In this document: positions 44,495-53,338 of the stretch, piece after piece
Layout: each line of letters starts with the position of its first letter
How positions within the stretch are numbered: the stretch's first letter is position 1
Assembly (NCBI RefSeq): GCF_014696065.1
Contig: NZ_JACJPL010000031.1
Span: forward strand, 372,001 to 436,000
Source: Leptolyngbya sp. FACHB-261
GTDB taxonomy: Bacteria; Cyanobacteriota; Cyanobacteriia; FACHB-261
DNA length: 64,000 bases
Direction: 5' to 3'
Translations under genes and position numbers: made by a program
Notes under the pieces: model-generated
Database searches by the model: none
Told to the model about the DNA's origin: nothing
Seen by the model: the letters and a program-made list of their open reading frames with translations, nothing else

Positions 44495-44989
44495 CTAGAA
44501 AGCAGCTTTGACCAAGCTGGTTGTTCGCAGGACTGATTCCTGTTTAAAGGAGCGCTTGTAAGTATCGATAATCGCTTTTACATCTGTTTCTTTTTGGGGG
44601 CTGTTCTGGTAGATCAGAACTACAACATGGGTATTTTCTCTCACCAATCTTCCAGAACTATCTTGATATTGTCCATAAGCACTCAATACGGTGAAGCCAT
44701 CTTTGAAGCGGGGCGTAATTTCACGATTGACAAAGGTTTGCCATTCAGTGACAGACACAGTTTTGCCATCCGGTTTTGAAAGCCCAAAGTAAAGCTCTAC
44801 TTCTGTTAGGACCTCTCCTGGAGCTTGGTCGTACAGCTCACTTGGGGTCTCGGTAGCGGGGGCTTGAAGAACTTGCGCAGAGGCAGGAAGCAGTTGAGAC
44901 TTGCCCTCTAGATTCAAGTGAGCAGAGCCTATGGCTAGTAAGCTAGCTATACCAAGGCAACTGAACAAGCTCTTTTGCAGAAGTGTCAT
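44495..44989 (-). CDS. DUF3574 exported protein
   Basis: Protein of 164 aa from ATG at 44989; the frame extends six codons to a TTG. A hydrophobic N-terminal segment (FSCLGIASLLAIGSAHLNLE) could be a signal peptide. The DUF3574 domain is visible as VELYFGLSKPDGKTVSVTEW, FVNREITPRFKDGFTVLSAY and YQDSSGRLVRENTHVVVLIY. Function is unknown. It likely lies in the periplasm. It converges with the LysR gene with a 24-bp gap. Confidence 0.83.
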   Translation of the reverse strand: MTLLQKSLFSCLGIASLLAIGSAHLNLEGKSQLLPASAQVLQAPATETPSELYDQAPGEVLTEVELYFGLSKPDGKTVSVTEWQTFVNREITPRFKDGFTVLSAYGQYQDSSGRLVRENTHVVVLIYQNSPQKETDVKAIIDTYKRSFKQESVLRTTSLVKAAF

Positions 44990-45177
44990 GGGAGTGGCAG
45001 GTGGCAAATTTCCCAGACACTATATCACTTGGGTTTAAAACCCCTTTCTATATCGGGTTTTAGAAATGAAAATTCAAAACAAGAAGCTGGTTTTCTATGA
45101 CTTAAACTTCAAAATTTATAAGTTCAAAATCTATGTGAGCTACTTGTGACGAGCTAGCATCCAGAGGGCAAAGCGCT

Positions 45178-45684
45178 CTACTCCGCCTCCCTCACGGTCA
45201 TGTTCTGCTCTAGTGAGCGCCGTTGCTCGCCTTGTTGGATCTCGCGCTCCAGGAAGTAGTTGAGCAGGGTTCGTAGCAGGACAATTGCTCCCAGGTCCAA
45301 GATGTCCTGGCGCGTCGGCGCAACGGCTGTTAGCAAAATATCACTGGCAACGGTAAATTCTAAGCCCAAGGCCAGCACCCGTCCTAACTTCAAGCGAATC
45401 CTCTCAGTAGCATCAAAGTGCTGTCGGGAGTGCGAGAGGAGTTGACGCAGATAGTCTGCAATCCCTCGCACGACTGCTCCTCCAATGACTATCGCCGCAG
45501 CAATCTCTGCCCCAGCGGCTAAGTAGCCGACAATCAGCTTGAGCCAGGCTTCTAGGGGGTTACTTACCACTGCTTCTCCAGATGCCTGTTCAACATCAAG
45601 GCTCAACAGCAGCACCAGCCCCAGGATGAGGGCTAGTGGCAGCAGCAAGTTGACGAGAGATTCCTGAAATGAGTCTTGTTTCAT
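45178..45684 (-). CDS. DUF1622 membrane protein
   Basis: Integral membrane protein of 168 aa with three or four hydrophobic segments (LLLPLALILGLVLLLSL; LIVGYLAAGAEIAAAIVIGG; LALGLEFTVASDILLTAV). DUF1622 signatures are RIRLKLGRVLALGLEFTVAS and DILDLGAIVLLRTLLNYFLE. Function is unknown; such proteins occur singly in many bacteria. The C-terminal tail is charged and cytoplasmic by the positive-inside rule. ATG at 45684. Confidence 0.87.
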   Translation of the reverse strand: MKQDSFQESLVNLLLPLALILGLVLLLSLDVEQASGEAVVSNPLEAWLKLIVGYLAAGAEIAAAIVIGGAVVRGIADYLRQLLSHSRQHFDATERIRLKLGRVLALGLEFTVASDILLTAVAPTRQDILDLGAIVLLRTLLNYFLEREIQQGEQRRSLEQNMTVREAE

Positions 45685-45850
45685 GCATTTCTAGTCCGGG
45701 TTTCACTGGAGGGTCTGTACCCAGGTAAGCTCCGCAGATTCTAATCCCTAAAGTGTTCTAAACAACCCAAAGCTGATTTTATAGAAATTGAGAACTCTGA
45801 TGTGGTTGCTAGCCATATTGCCCGTTTCTTGACTGCTTATATTAGCAAGC

Positions 45851-45917
45851 AGCTTCAGTTATCTCATTGATCATCCCATCAACCATCTCATTGATCAGTA
45901 GCTGCTTAACTGAAGCT
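45851..45917. repeat. inverted repeat enclosing a 13-bp direct repeat
   Basis: AGCTTCAGTTA (45851-45861) pairs perfectly with 45907-45917. Inside, ATCTCATTGATCA is present twice (45861-45873, 45885-45897; spacing 24). It lies in the 358-bp gap between the DUF1622 and MOSC genes. It may be a regulatory site for either gene; nothing known matches. Confidence 0.5.
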
Positions 45918-46042
45918 AAAGCCGTGGTTGTTGAGATTCTCATGCACAGCACAGGGCCTCTTAGCTTCAGGGGCTATGATGGTTTGCGAGCTGACAGTGC
46001 TTCGTCTTAGCTACACACTGGTTCAGGATAAGGAGAGTGGTG

Positions 46043-46708
46043 ATGATGCAAGTGATCTCCGTTCATGTCGGACTTCCCCGAGAGGTGTCTTGGAAGGGCA
46101 AAATCGTCACAACTGGCATCTTTAAAGAACCCATCGCAGGTCGCGTGACGGTGCGAACGCTCAATCTGGATGGAGACGGGCAGGCAGATTTAACGGTGCA
46201 TGGAGGCCCAGAGAAGGCGGTCTATGCTTACCCATCTGAACACTATGAATATTGGCGCGATGAGCTGCCAGAGGCAGAGCTACCTTGGGGCGCGTTTGGG
46301 GAGAATTTCACGACGGTTGGTTTGATGGAAGATGCACTGAACATTGGAGATCGATTCCGCATTGGTACGGTTGAACTGAGAGTGACGCAACCGCGGATGC
46401 CTTGTTACAAGCTCGGCATTAAGTTCGGACGAGCTGATATGGTGCAGCGGTTTTTAGCAAGTCGCCTGACCGGTTTTTATTTTTCAGTGCTCCAGGAAGG
46501 TGAGGTTGGGGCAGGCGATACCCTGGAACTCATTGAGCGCGATGACAACCAGATCAAGGTTTCAGATATTACCCGTCTGTATGCGCGTGAGACGGACGAT
46601 TTGGAATTGATGCAACGGGCTACACAACTTCAGGCGTTGCCAGTGAGCTGGCGGAACTACTTCAAGCAGCAGATGGAGCAGCAGCAGCGAAGGGGAAAAA
46701 GGCTCTAA
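46043..46708 (+). CDS. MOSC domain protein (YiiM-like)
   Basis: Protein of 221 aa from ATG at 46043, 7 bp after AGGAG; a GTG lies two codons upstream. The MOSC domain is typical of the molybdenum-cofactor-dependent YiiM group: DGDGQADLTVHGGPEKAVYA, FGENFTTVGL, the conserved Cys in VTQPRMPCYKLGIKFG. The C-terminus has a short helical tail. YiiM-type proteins reduce N-hydroxylated compounds using Mo cofactor; this activity is inferred from family. The gene stands alone. Confidence 0.9.
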   Translation: MMQVISVHVGLPREVSWKGKIVTTGIFKEPIAGRVTVRTLNLDGDGQADLTVHGGPEKAVYAYPSEHYEYWRDELPEAELPWGAFGENFTTVGLMEDALNIGDRFRIGTVELRVTQPRMPCYKLGIKFGRADMVQRFLASRLTGFYFSVLQEGEVGAGDTLELIERDDNQIKVSDITRLYARETDDLELMQRATQLQALPVSWRNYFKQQMEQQQRRGKRL

Positions 46709-46827
46709 GCTCATTTATAGGACGGTGTACTAATTACCGAACTAACTAAGGATAGATTGAACTTTTCGCCTAAGCCAGCGTAAGTATGCGCTGGGTTTAG
46801 TCAGGTAGGACTCACACTGCTGGCTTA

Positions 46828-47391
46828 CTATTGCCCCATCTTCAGCCAGCTAAATACCTGCTTCACTGTCAGCGTTAGCTCAACTCTATCGAGAACCGTC
46901 AAAGTCTCACTTCCTTGACATAATTCTGGTTGTTGGTTGGGTAAGAAGGACAAGATAGAACGGTCATTCGGATCAATGAGCCATCCCAACTGACAACCAT
47001 GTTTCAGGCAATGCAGGATGTTACCAGTGACTTGATTGGAACTTTGTTCGGGTGAGAGAATCTCAATGGTCCAGTCTGGAGCCATTAGAACATCATCCAC
47101 AGGTTCTCCAGTTGCATCAAACTCTATGCGCTCCCAACGGAGAACTGCAATATCAGGAACAATCGACCGACCACCGAAGGTGCAGCGCAGTTCTGGAAAG
47201 GCATAAGCAATGCACTGTTTCTCAACGACTTCATTGATGATTTCGACCCACTTCCCCTGAAGTCGGGAGTGCCGGGCTTTTGGTATTGGCTTCTGAATGA
47301 TCTTGCCGTTCACGTATTCACTGGCAGGCTTAGTTTCTGGTAACTCCAGAAAGTCTTGCAAGGTGGGGACTTTAGAAGGGGTCTGTACCAT
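46828..47391 (-). CDS. Uma2 family endonuclease-like protein (tandem duplicate 1)
   Basis: Uma2 protein of 187 aa. It starts MVQTPSKVPTLQDFLELPET and has EYVNGKIIQKPIPKARHS, IVPDIAVLRWERI and APDWTIEILSPEQSSNQVTG (Glu of the nuclease core). The neighbour at 47582-48145 has the same length and the same order of blocks, and even 140 bp upstream of each gene is alike. It is thus one half of a tandem gene duplication. Function unknown. Confidence 0.88.
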   Translation of the reverse strand: MVQTPSKVPTLQDFLELPETKPASEYVNGKIIQKPIPKARHSRLQGKWVEIINEVVEKQCIAYAFPELRCTFGGRSIVPDIAVLRWERIEFDATGEPVDDVLMAPDWTIEILSPEQSSNQVTGNILHCLKHGCQLGWLIDPNDRSILSFLPNQQPELCQGSETLTVLDRVELTLTVKQVFSWLKMGQ

Positions 47392-47530
47392 TAGACTGTC
47401 TCCAACGCTGCCAGATTCAAGTCTGCGCTCAATCTTACCTGGGCTTTTGAGTGGAGGATATTGAAGTAACTACTGTGCCCTTCAGGTTCTATGAGCTGTT
47501 TAGATCGCACTGACTGAATGGCACAAATGA
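47391..47530. repeat. duplicated upstream region (partner at about 48146-48280)
   Basis: The 140 bp upstream of this Uma2 gene resemble those upstream of the next Uma2 gene (shared TTAGACTGTCTCCA, GCTGCCAGATTCA, GAGTGGAGGATATTG, CACTGACTGAAT). The promoter was duplicated together with the gene. Confidence 0.75.
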
Positions 47531-47581
47531 CCTGATCGGCAGTTGCAATTGTTAAATCGTATTGTAGGGCTTGGCAGATTA

Positions 47582-48145
47582 TCACTCCAAGAGCCAACCG
47601 AATAATGTTCCTACTGTGAGCTGTAACTCACTGGCGAAGGATGGTACGGGAAGGGCCTGTTCGGGTTTGTCAAATAACTCGGGTGGTTTGTCTGGGAAGT
47701 AGACCAATACAGCTTGCTCTGCGGGATCGATTAACCAGCCCAGTTGAGTCTCGTGTTTCAAGCTGTGCAAGAGTTTGGCTGTGACTTTGGTTTGGCTTTG
47801 GTCGGGTGACAGGATTTCAATCATCCAGTCTGGTGCTAGTGCGAATAGGTTGGCGATGCCTCCGTTTTCGTTGCGAGGGATCCGGTTCCATAGGAAGACA
47901 GCGACATCAGGCACAATTGAGCGACCAGCAAAGGTACAGCGCAGTTCTGGAAAGGCTCGGGCGACTTTTGAAGGCTTGGTAATTGCGTTGATGGCAATAA
48001 TTAGTTCGCCTTGAATTGTGCTGTGCTGTCCTTGCGGCATCGGCTTTTGAATGATCTCGCCGTTAATATACTCGCTGGCAGGCTTAGTTTCTGGTAGCTC
48101 CAGAAACTCTTGCAGAGTCAAGGCTTTGGAAGGGCTCTGTACCAT
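47582..48145 (-). CDS. Uma2 family endonuclease-like protein (tandem duplicate 2)
   Basis: Uma2 protein of 187 aa, the other half of the tandem pair. It starts MVQSPSKALTLQEFLELPET and keeps EYINGEIIQKPMPQGQHS, CTFAGRSIVPDVAVFLWNR, APDWMIEILSPDQSQTKVTA and QLGWLIDPAEQAVLVYFPDK. Many substitutions relative to its twin are conservative, so both copies look functional. The two proteins may have diverged in partner or target. Nothing shows which. Confidence 0.88.
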   Translation of the reverse strand: MVQSPSKALTLQEFLELPETKPASEYINGEIIQKPMPQGQHSTIQGELIIAINAITKPSKVARAFPELRCTFAGRSIVPDVAVFLWNRIPRNENGGIANLFALAPDWMIEILSPDQSQTKVTAKLLHSLKHETQLGWLIDPAEQAVLVYFPDKPPELFDKPEQALPVPSFASELQLTVGTLFGWLLE

Positions 48146-48326
48146 TAGACTGTCTCCACGCTGCCAGATTCAGGTCTGTTCTCAATCTTACCTAAGCTTT
48201 TGAGTGGAGGATATTGGAGTAACTAGCGTACCGTTTAGGTTATGTGATTTGTTTAGAGCACACTGACTGAATAAGCGCGAATTCTAGTGCCCGATCATTG
48301 ATTTAGCTGACCCTGTTGTCGGTTTT

Positions 48327-48881
48327 CTATCGGTATGGGTTCATCAGTCGTTGCACCTGAATTTGCACATCCTGAAAGGCGAGAGGAGACACGACCCCAG
48401 TTTTGAAGGTTTGTTCGGCGGTGTAGTAGCTGTTGTCTAAGTCTCGGAAGACGTTGAGTTCTCCATCCTTAAGATTTACCACCCAATATTCAGCAATACC
48501 GGCTTCGGCGTAGACTGCTTTTTTCTCGTTCAGGTCTTTACTGAGGGTGGTGTTTGAGAACTCAATGAGCCAAAAAATGTCGTCGGGATAGGGATGGTGT
48601 TCTAGATAGACTGCTCCCAGTGGTTTAACAATTGCCAAATCTGGGGCGGGTTCGGAGTCATTGGGCAGGGTGATGGGGTGCGCCTCGCGGATTTTGACTC
48701 GATTGCCCAGCAGCGCCCGCAAATAATCCCCAACTTCACTGTTGTAGTAGGCGTGGGGTTCTCCTTCTGGTGGCATAACGATAATATCTCCGCGCAATAG
48801 CTCGACGGGCTGATCGTCAAACAGCCCAGCATCGATTGCCCGGTGGTAGCGTTCAATTGTCCATTTGTAGGTGGTGGGCAT
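48327..48881 (-). CDS. Uma2 family endonuclease-like protein
   Basis: Uma2 protein, 184 aa from ATG at 48881; the frame extends three codons to a TTG. Blocks are YKWTIERYHRAIDAGLFDDQ, SEPAPDLAIVKPLG, DIFWLIEFSNTTLSKDLNEK (core Glu) and VYAEAGIAEYWVVNLKDG. It is closer to the 38362 type than to its immediate neighbours, so the cluster was built from different Uma2 subfamilies. Confidence 0.88.
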   Translation of the reverse strand: MPTTYKWTIERYHRAIDAGLFDDQPVELLRGDIIVMPPEGEPHAYYNSEVGDYLRALLGNRVKIREAHPITLPNDSEPAPDLAIVKPLGAVYLEHHPYPDDIFWLIEFSNTTLSKDLNEKKAVYAEAGIAEYWVVNLKDGELNVFRDLDNSYYTAEQTFKTGVVSPLAFQDVQIQVQRLMNPYR

Positions 48882-48932
48882 GGCAATCAAACCTTAGGAC
48901 AAACGGCTGCCACAGTGGAGAGTGATGATTGG

Positions 48933-49532
48933 CTAATTGGGCTTGAGGGCGTTGCGAAATGTGGTTGCTGCCTCTAGCCGAGACGTTTGGGCAATCAACA
49001 CGCAACGGGTGAGCAAATCTATATCGAGAGTTGCGAGTTCTGGAATCTCGCTACGGGAAATCTTTTCGTAATAAGTATCCCGCAAGCGATAGAGGCTGAA
49101 TAGGCCATCCTGCCAAAACCACACTTCGGGTACTCCAAGCGCCTGATATCGCTGAAGCTTGTTGGGACCACCACTGGTAAACACTACTTCGATTGCGAGA
49201 TCAGGAGTTGGCTTAGATGCGCCAAAACAGTAGGATTCATCTGCCTGAGCTGAGACTTCCCCTTCTCGCTCTTGGGTCATGGAACCTGTGGGTTCAAATT
49301 CAATACTATTTTCCAGACAGAATAACCCAATCAGAAAGCCGATGAGCCGACTAAAAACTTCGTGTTCCCGTCCAGGCATAAGAATTTCGATCGCGCCATT
49401 GTGGTAGAACAGCCTGACACCAGGAGACTCAGCAAAACCTGCTTGAATCAGCTTGAAGTGTTGCCAGGTAATGCCTCTATGAATGAGACGCTGATCGGTA
49501 GAGGGCTGATTGAGAAGGGGGGTTTGCGTCAT
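48933..49532 (-). CDS. Uma2 family endonuclease-like protein
   Basis: Uma2 protein of 199 aa. It starts MTQTPLLNQPSTDQRLIHRG and contains GITWQHFKLIQAGFAESPGV, ADESYCFGASKPTPDLAIEV (core acidic residues), then LQRYQALGVPEVWFWQDG. It belongs to the FSYCFG/ESYCFG subtype. ATG at 49532. It is the last gene before the accessory island with decayed toxin-antitoxin modules. Confidence 0.87.
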   Translation of the reverse strand: MTQTPLLNQPSTDQRLIHRGITWQHFKLIQAGFAESPGVRLFYHNGAIEILMPGREHEVFSRLIGFLIGLFCLENSIEFEPTGSMTQEREGEVSAQADESYCFGASKPTPDLAIEVVFTSGGPNKLQRYQALGVPEVWFWQDGLFSLYRLRDTYYEKISRSEIPELATLDIDLLTRCVLIAQTSRLEAATTFRNALKPN

Positions 49533-49817
49533 CGCTGTACCTCATAATCGCGCTGAGTCGCACTTTTAATTTTAACCAGGGACAGCGCCTCAGCTTACGG
49601 TGCAAAGTTGGGAGCGCACTCAGCCAGGTTGCTTTTTTAGCGGGAGCCTCTACTAACACTCGTTCAATAAGGTTGAGCTGGCTTGCAGCAGGTGGCCATC
49701 TCCATTAGCAAAAGCTTTAATCCGTTGGTTAGATAAGCTATGTTCAAAGCAAATTACTTGCAAAACCTTACAAGCACTGACTGTTGATGGTTTTGGGTGA
49801 GGCAAAGGTGAGCGATG

Positions 49818-50144
49818 ATGGCTGAGCTACAGGCTTTAATTGACGAACGGTTGAAGGTGGCTGTCACCTAGATTGCTGAGTTTTGCCAACGCTGGAGAAT
49901 TACAGAGTTTGCACTATTCGGTTCTGTTTTGCGTGACGATTTTCGCTCTGATAGTGATGTCGATGTTTTAGTGACCTTTTCTGCCAATCAGGGTTGGAGT
50001 CTGCTTGATTGGGTAGACATGAAGGAAGAGCTTAAAGCCATGTTTGGGCGAGAGGTGGACTTGGCTGATAAGCAAGGGTTGAAAAACCCTTATCGGCGGC
50101 ATGAGATTTTGAAGACACATCAGGTGATTTGTGCAAGCGAATAA
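49818..50144 (+). pseudogene. MNT-type nucleotidyltransferase with premature stop
   Basis: Minimal nucleotidyltransferase gene of MNT type. From ATG at 49818 the frame reads MAELQALIDERLKVAVT and is then broken by an in-frame TAG (about 49869-49871). It continues in the same frame with AEFCQRWRITEFALFGSVLR and DSDVDVLVTF, which carry the GSxxR...DxD catalytic motif, to a normal stop at 50144. The last 71 residues could still be made from a TTG at 49929. MNT proteins normally pair with a HEPN partner; none is found here. The nonsense codon suggests decay. Confidence 0.75.
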
Positions 50145-50149
50145 ACATT

Positions 50150-50372
50150 ACTCTTGCGAAGATCACCTGGCAAACGTTGATCTCCGCTGATAAACCAAAA
50201 AAAATATGCGTATCAAGCAGTAATCTTATTCACCCTCAAATAAGCTTAAAATGCCATCTGGTAAAGGGGCATCAAAATCATCGGGCACAGTAAACTCACC
50301 AGTGCATAAGCCGAAAGGGCGTGGCTGGTTACGAGGATGCGAAATTGGTCTAATTGGAATGTGGAGCTGCTA
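50150..50372 (-). pseudogene. remnant of a type II toxin-antitoxin pair (DUF2281-like antitoxin and PIN-like toxin)
   Basis: On the minus strand a 47-residue frame ends RPFGLCTGEFTVPDDFDAPL, then PDGILSLFEGE and a stop at 50226. This is the usual C-terminus of DUF2281-type antitoxins. A stop codon (near 50372) cuts off its N-terminus. Overlapping its end, RLLLDTHIFF begins a PIN-domain toxin, but a run of 8 T shifts the frame; the rest WFISGDQRLPGDLRKSN is in the next frame and ends at the MNT gene. Both genes are broken. Confidence 0.7.
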
Positions 50373-50733
50373 GATTAAATACTTATCTGGAGCGACACGT
50401 GGAAGACGAGATTTCACTAATCGATTTGACAAGAGTGGAGAATAAAAACAGCCTCAGGCATTGTTTTTTATTTGTTAGGTTAGAATACTACATTCTGTCC
50501 CCTTTTTTCTGTATTGAACCACCTTTCAATACTTCTAGCATTCGAAGCCTATTGGAGTTGTACCCCTGACTAGCCTGCTCCTCCACCCAGAGCAACGATC
50601 CCACTCCTCCAAAATTGCTGAAATCCTTGCACACCGGGGGTGTCCACCCTATCTATTCTAGAAACAATTCTTAAAACGAGGGGAGAATATCCAAGAGCAG
50701 TTCTATTATTTGGTGGGGAGTGTGTGAAAAAAG
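50373..50733. other. gene-free stretch before the TIR/GIY-YIG gene
   Basis: No gene or repeat was recognised in these 360 bp. It must carry the promoter of the TIR gene starting at 50734. Confidence 0.3.
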
Positions 50734-51519
50734 ATGGCAATGCGTAAGTATCAAGTTGCATTTTCCTTTGCCAGCGAAAATCGACCATATGTTAAAAAAG
50801 TTGCTGATCATTTGCAGAACTCAGGTGTCGATGTCTTCTATGACAGCTTTGAACAGGTTGATCTTTGGGGTAAAGACCTGTATTCACATCTTGATAATAT
50901 ATATCGAAATAGAGCACATTACTGTGTAATATTTATCTCGGAAGCTTACGGAAGAAAGACGTGGACAAATCATGAACGGAAAAGCGCACAAGCTCGTGCT
51001 TTTGAGGAAAACCAAGAGTACATACTTCCTGTGCGGTTTGATGATACCGAAATTCCTGGTATTCACCCAACAATCGGTTATGTTGATCTGCGTTCTACTC
51101 AACCTCAGCAATTGGCTGAGATGATTATACAAAAGCTTCATCGCTCAAGCTTTTTAAAAGACGAGCAAACTCAAGCTATACTTTCGTCCTCTAAAGCTCA
51201 AGGGAAAACAAAGTCTGCTTATTCTTCTAGAACTCAAACAAAAACAGTAAAGTTCAATCAAGAAGGAATAGGTAAGCTACCCAATGATTGCCCAGTTGTA
51301 TACAGAATTCTGACCGAGACTGGTAGCAACAACTTTACTGGAGCAGCTAAGAAAGGAGAAGTCCAGGAAAGAATTAGAGAGCATTTATTAAGCGGAAGAA
51401 AACACGTACCTGGCTCAAAAGTTAAAATCGAAAGAATGTCTAGTATCGAAAGCGCAAGGGCAAAAGCAGAAAGAATCATTGCAAGAACCAAGCCCAAGTA
51501 TAATGGTCGAAGAAAGTAA
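50734..51519 (+). CDS. TIR domain fused to a GIY-YIG-like nuclease domain
   Basis: Protein of 261 aa. Residues 1-140 are a TIR_2-type domain: VAFSFASENRPYVKKVADHL, VFYDSFEQVDLWGKDL, VIFISEAYGRKTWTNHERKS, with E81 as candidate catalytic residue. After a Ser/Lys linker, residues 185-258 resemble a GIY-YIG nuclease: CPVVYRILTE (GIY strand), NNFTGAA (YIG strand), VQERIREHL (Arg helix) and ARAKAERIIARTKPKYN (Glu plus final Asn). The YIG tyrosine is Phe, so the fold is probable and activity is less sure. It converges with another TIR gene. The coding region is AT-richer than the housekeeping genes. Confidence 0.82.
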   Translation: MAMRKYQVAFSFASENRPYVKKVADHLQNSGVDVFYDSFEQVDLWGKDLYSHLDNIYRNRAHYCVIFISEAYGRKTWTNHERKSAQARAFEENQEYILPVRFDDTEIPGIHPTIGYVDLRSTQPQQLAEMIIQKLHRSSFLKDEQTQAILSSSKAQGKTKSAYSSRTQTKTVKFNQEGIGKLPNDCPVVYRILTETGSNNFTGAAKKGEVQERIREHLLSGRKHVPGSKVKIERMSSIESARAKAERIIARTKPKYNGRRK

Positions 51520-52028
51520 GAATTAACGTAATCTACTTTAATTTAGCTTTATAGCTTAAGGCATCCTACTTTTTCTTCTTTTGTTAACTGTTTCAATTAA
51601 GATTTTGAGAAACTTAATTTTTAACCCAAAGTAGTAGCTCAGGGTATTAATATACAGAATGCATATTTAAAGGTTCCTCTACTGAATATTTTTTAGGATA
51701 GAAAAAATCTTCTCTTCAACTTCCAGTAAGGGAGCAAACAAGTTTTGTTCAAGGAACCGGAGCTACTACAGCGCATCACGAGTTTATAGGATTGTAGCAA
51801 TGATCATAATAAGCCTCCAAGTAGGCTGTTGTTTCATTCTAATTGTGCAACTCGCTCCATCAAAGCAATAAACTGCTTCACAGTATTTCCATGCCTACCA
51901 TGTAGCCAAGATTGAGTCCGAGGGAAACAACCTGGAGGAGCTTTCAACGATAAATTAAGCTTTACATATCACAACAATTTCTCATCGTCGCTACGCCAAC
52001 CCACCAAGTATTCACATTGATCTCATGC
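51520..52028. other. AT-rich gap between convergent TIR genes with a possible coding remnant
   Basis: No complete gene was found. On the minus strand about 51834-51955 a short open frame reads PPGCFPRTQSWLHGRHGNTV and KQFIALMERVAQLE, then stops. It looks like the C-terminus of a larger protein whose front is lost; the family is not recognised. Confidence 0.35.
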
Positions 52029-52928
52029 TTACGATTCAGTCAATGTGTCAAATTCCACGCATTTCGGGCTCTTGTCAGATATATTTGAAAAATTATCTGA
52101 GCCAGCAGTCAGAATCCAGTAATAAAACGTGAGTTCATCTGCCACATCACTGCGAGTGTTGTCCTTTATATCAAGAATTTTTAATGCCGCATAAAGACCA
52201 TGATTGTTCTGCACTATCAAATATTGACCGATTTCAGGTGATCTTACACGTGAAGTAAAATCAAGGGTTGATGCTTGTGTAATTTCGTTCAATTTTACTG
52301 TCATTGGAACCAGAGCAACTCCTCTAATACTTGCAGTGTCCGTATAGCAATGGATGCGGACATTGCTTGCCTTACTCCAGATGGTTTCAAATAAATGATG
52401 ACCATCACCTATCCGAAATCTTCCGTTATAGCTAGAATAGTCAAATTTTGCTTCTCCAGAAAGTAAAGGAGATTTAGGTGATGGAACAGAATGCGCTTTT
52501 ACCTCAAATAAGTTTTGGCCTAACTTCTCACAAATTAAAACTGCAACTTCAAATGGAGAGTGCTTTCTTAGATCTATATATCCCGTAGTAGAAAGAACGC
52601 TATCTATTTCTGTATCATCAAATCGAGCAGGAAGTATGTACTCGTAACTCTCACCAATTGCTCTAGCTTGAGCTGCTCTTCGTTCATGATTAGTCCACAT
52701 CTTATTTTTATAGTTAGCTGAGATAAAAATGACAGTGTACTTGGCTCTATTCTTATAGACGTCGATCAGATATTCATATAAGTTTTTTCCCCAAAGATTA
52801 GTTTTTTCATCATCGTCATAAAAAACTTTTATTCCTCGCGCTACCAACGCGCCAGCGATCATTTCTACATAGGAGCGGTCTTCTCCGGCAAAAGATAACG
52901 CTACATCGTACTTTTTATTTTGGTTCAT
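52029..52928 (-). CDS. TIR domain protein with unknown C-terminal domain
   Basis: Protein of 299 aa. The N-terminal TIR domain (about 1-145) is a close relative of that at 50734: VALSFAGEDRSYVEMIAGAL, VFYDDDEKTNLWGKNLYEYL, VIFISANYKNKMWTNHERRA (E82 candidate catalytic), ILPARFDDTEID. The C-terminal half (about 165-299, SSYNGRFRIGDGHHLFETIW onward) has no recognised family and may be the sensing or effector-specific part. It converges with the TIR/GIY-YIG gene. ATG at 52928. Base composition is AT-rich, as in its neighbour. Confidence 0.85.
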   Translation of the reverse strand: MNQNKKYDVALSFAGEDRSYVEMIAGALVARGIKVFYDDDEKTNLWGKNLYEYLIDVYKNRAKYTVIFISANYKNKMWTNHERRAAQARAIGESYEYILPARFDDTEIDSVLSTTGYIDLRKHSPFEVAVLICEKLGQNLFEVKAHSVPSPKSPLLSGEAKFDYSSYNGRFRIGDGHHLFETIWSKASNVRIHCYTDTASIRGVALVPMTVKLNEITQASTLDFTSRVRSPEIGQYLIVQNNHGLYAALKILDIKDNTRSDVADELTFYYWILTAGSDNFSNISDKSPKCVEFDTLTES

Positions 52929-53338
52929 GCGTAACGTTTGACAGCACTACACTCATAATCTAATTTTACCACACCATATAATAGCTCTGTTTAGGTAGGA
53001 ACAGAGTAGAAGCAACAGTATGTCTAACCGACGAGGAACAAAAACTTTCATCAGCTTCAATGTTTAAATCGACTGTTTTAGCAAAAATGAGCTGGCAAAC
53101 TAATTTGCAGACTCAAAACTCTACAGCAACAATTACACTATTTACAACTAAAAAATCAAATATCACCCAAGAGTCAAAAGAACAAGCCATGTTAGGCAAA
53201 AAGGATATACAGCAAAAAAATTGCGCGGAGATAGCCTTGGTGACATTAAATCCTCTTACGGGCATTACAGCAAATAGATCGTTTGTAGTTGCAGCACCAA
53301 ATTGAACTCGCTTCAGATAGACATATCACTGGCAATAA

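Noticed and set aside
47391-47597. 68-codon minus-strand frame between the tandem Uma2 genes
   Set aside because: It lies in the duplicated promoter region; the equivalent region of the other copy does not show a matching frame of this length.
51834-51955. Short minus-strand frame PPGCFPRTQSWLHGRHGNTV... as a gene
   Set aside because: It lacks a start and an N-terminal part; at best the tail of a lost gene, so it is only mentioned in the gap description.
53060-53305. 81-codon plus-strand frame upstream of the decayed antitoxin
   Set aside because: Low complexity, rich in Thr/Asn/Lys from AT-rich DNA, no ribosome binding site and no similarity pattern.
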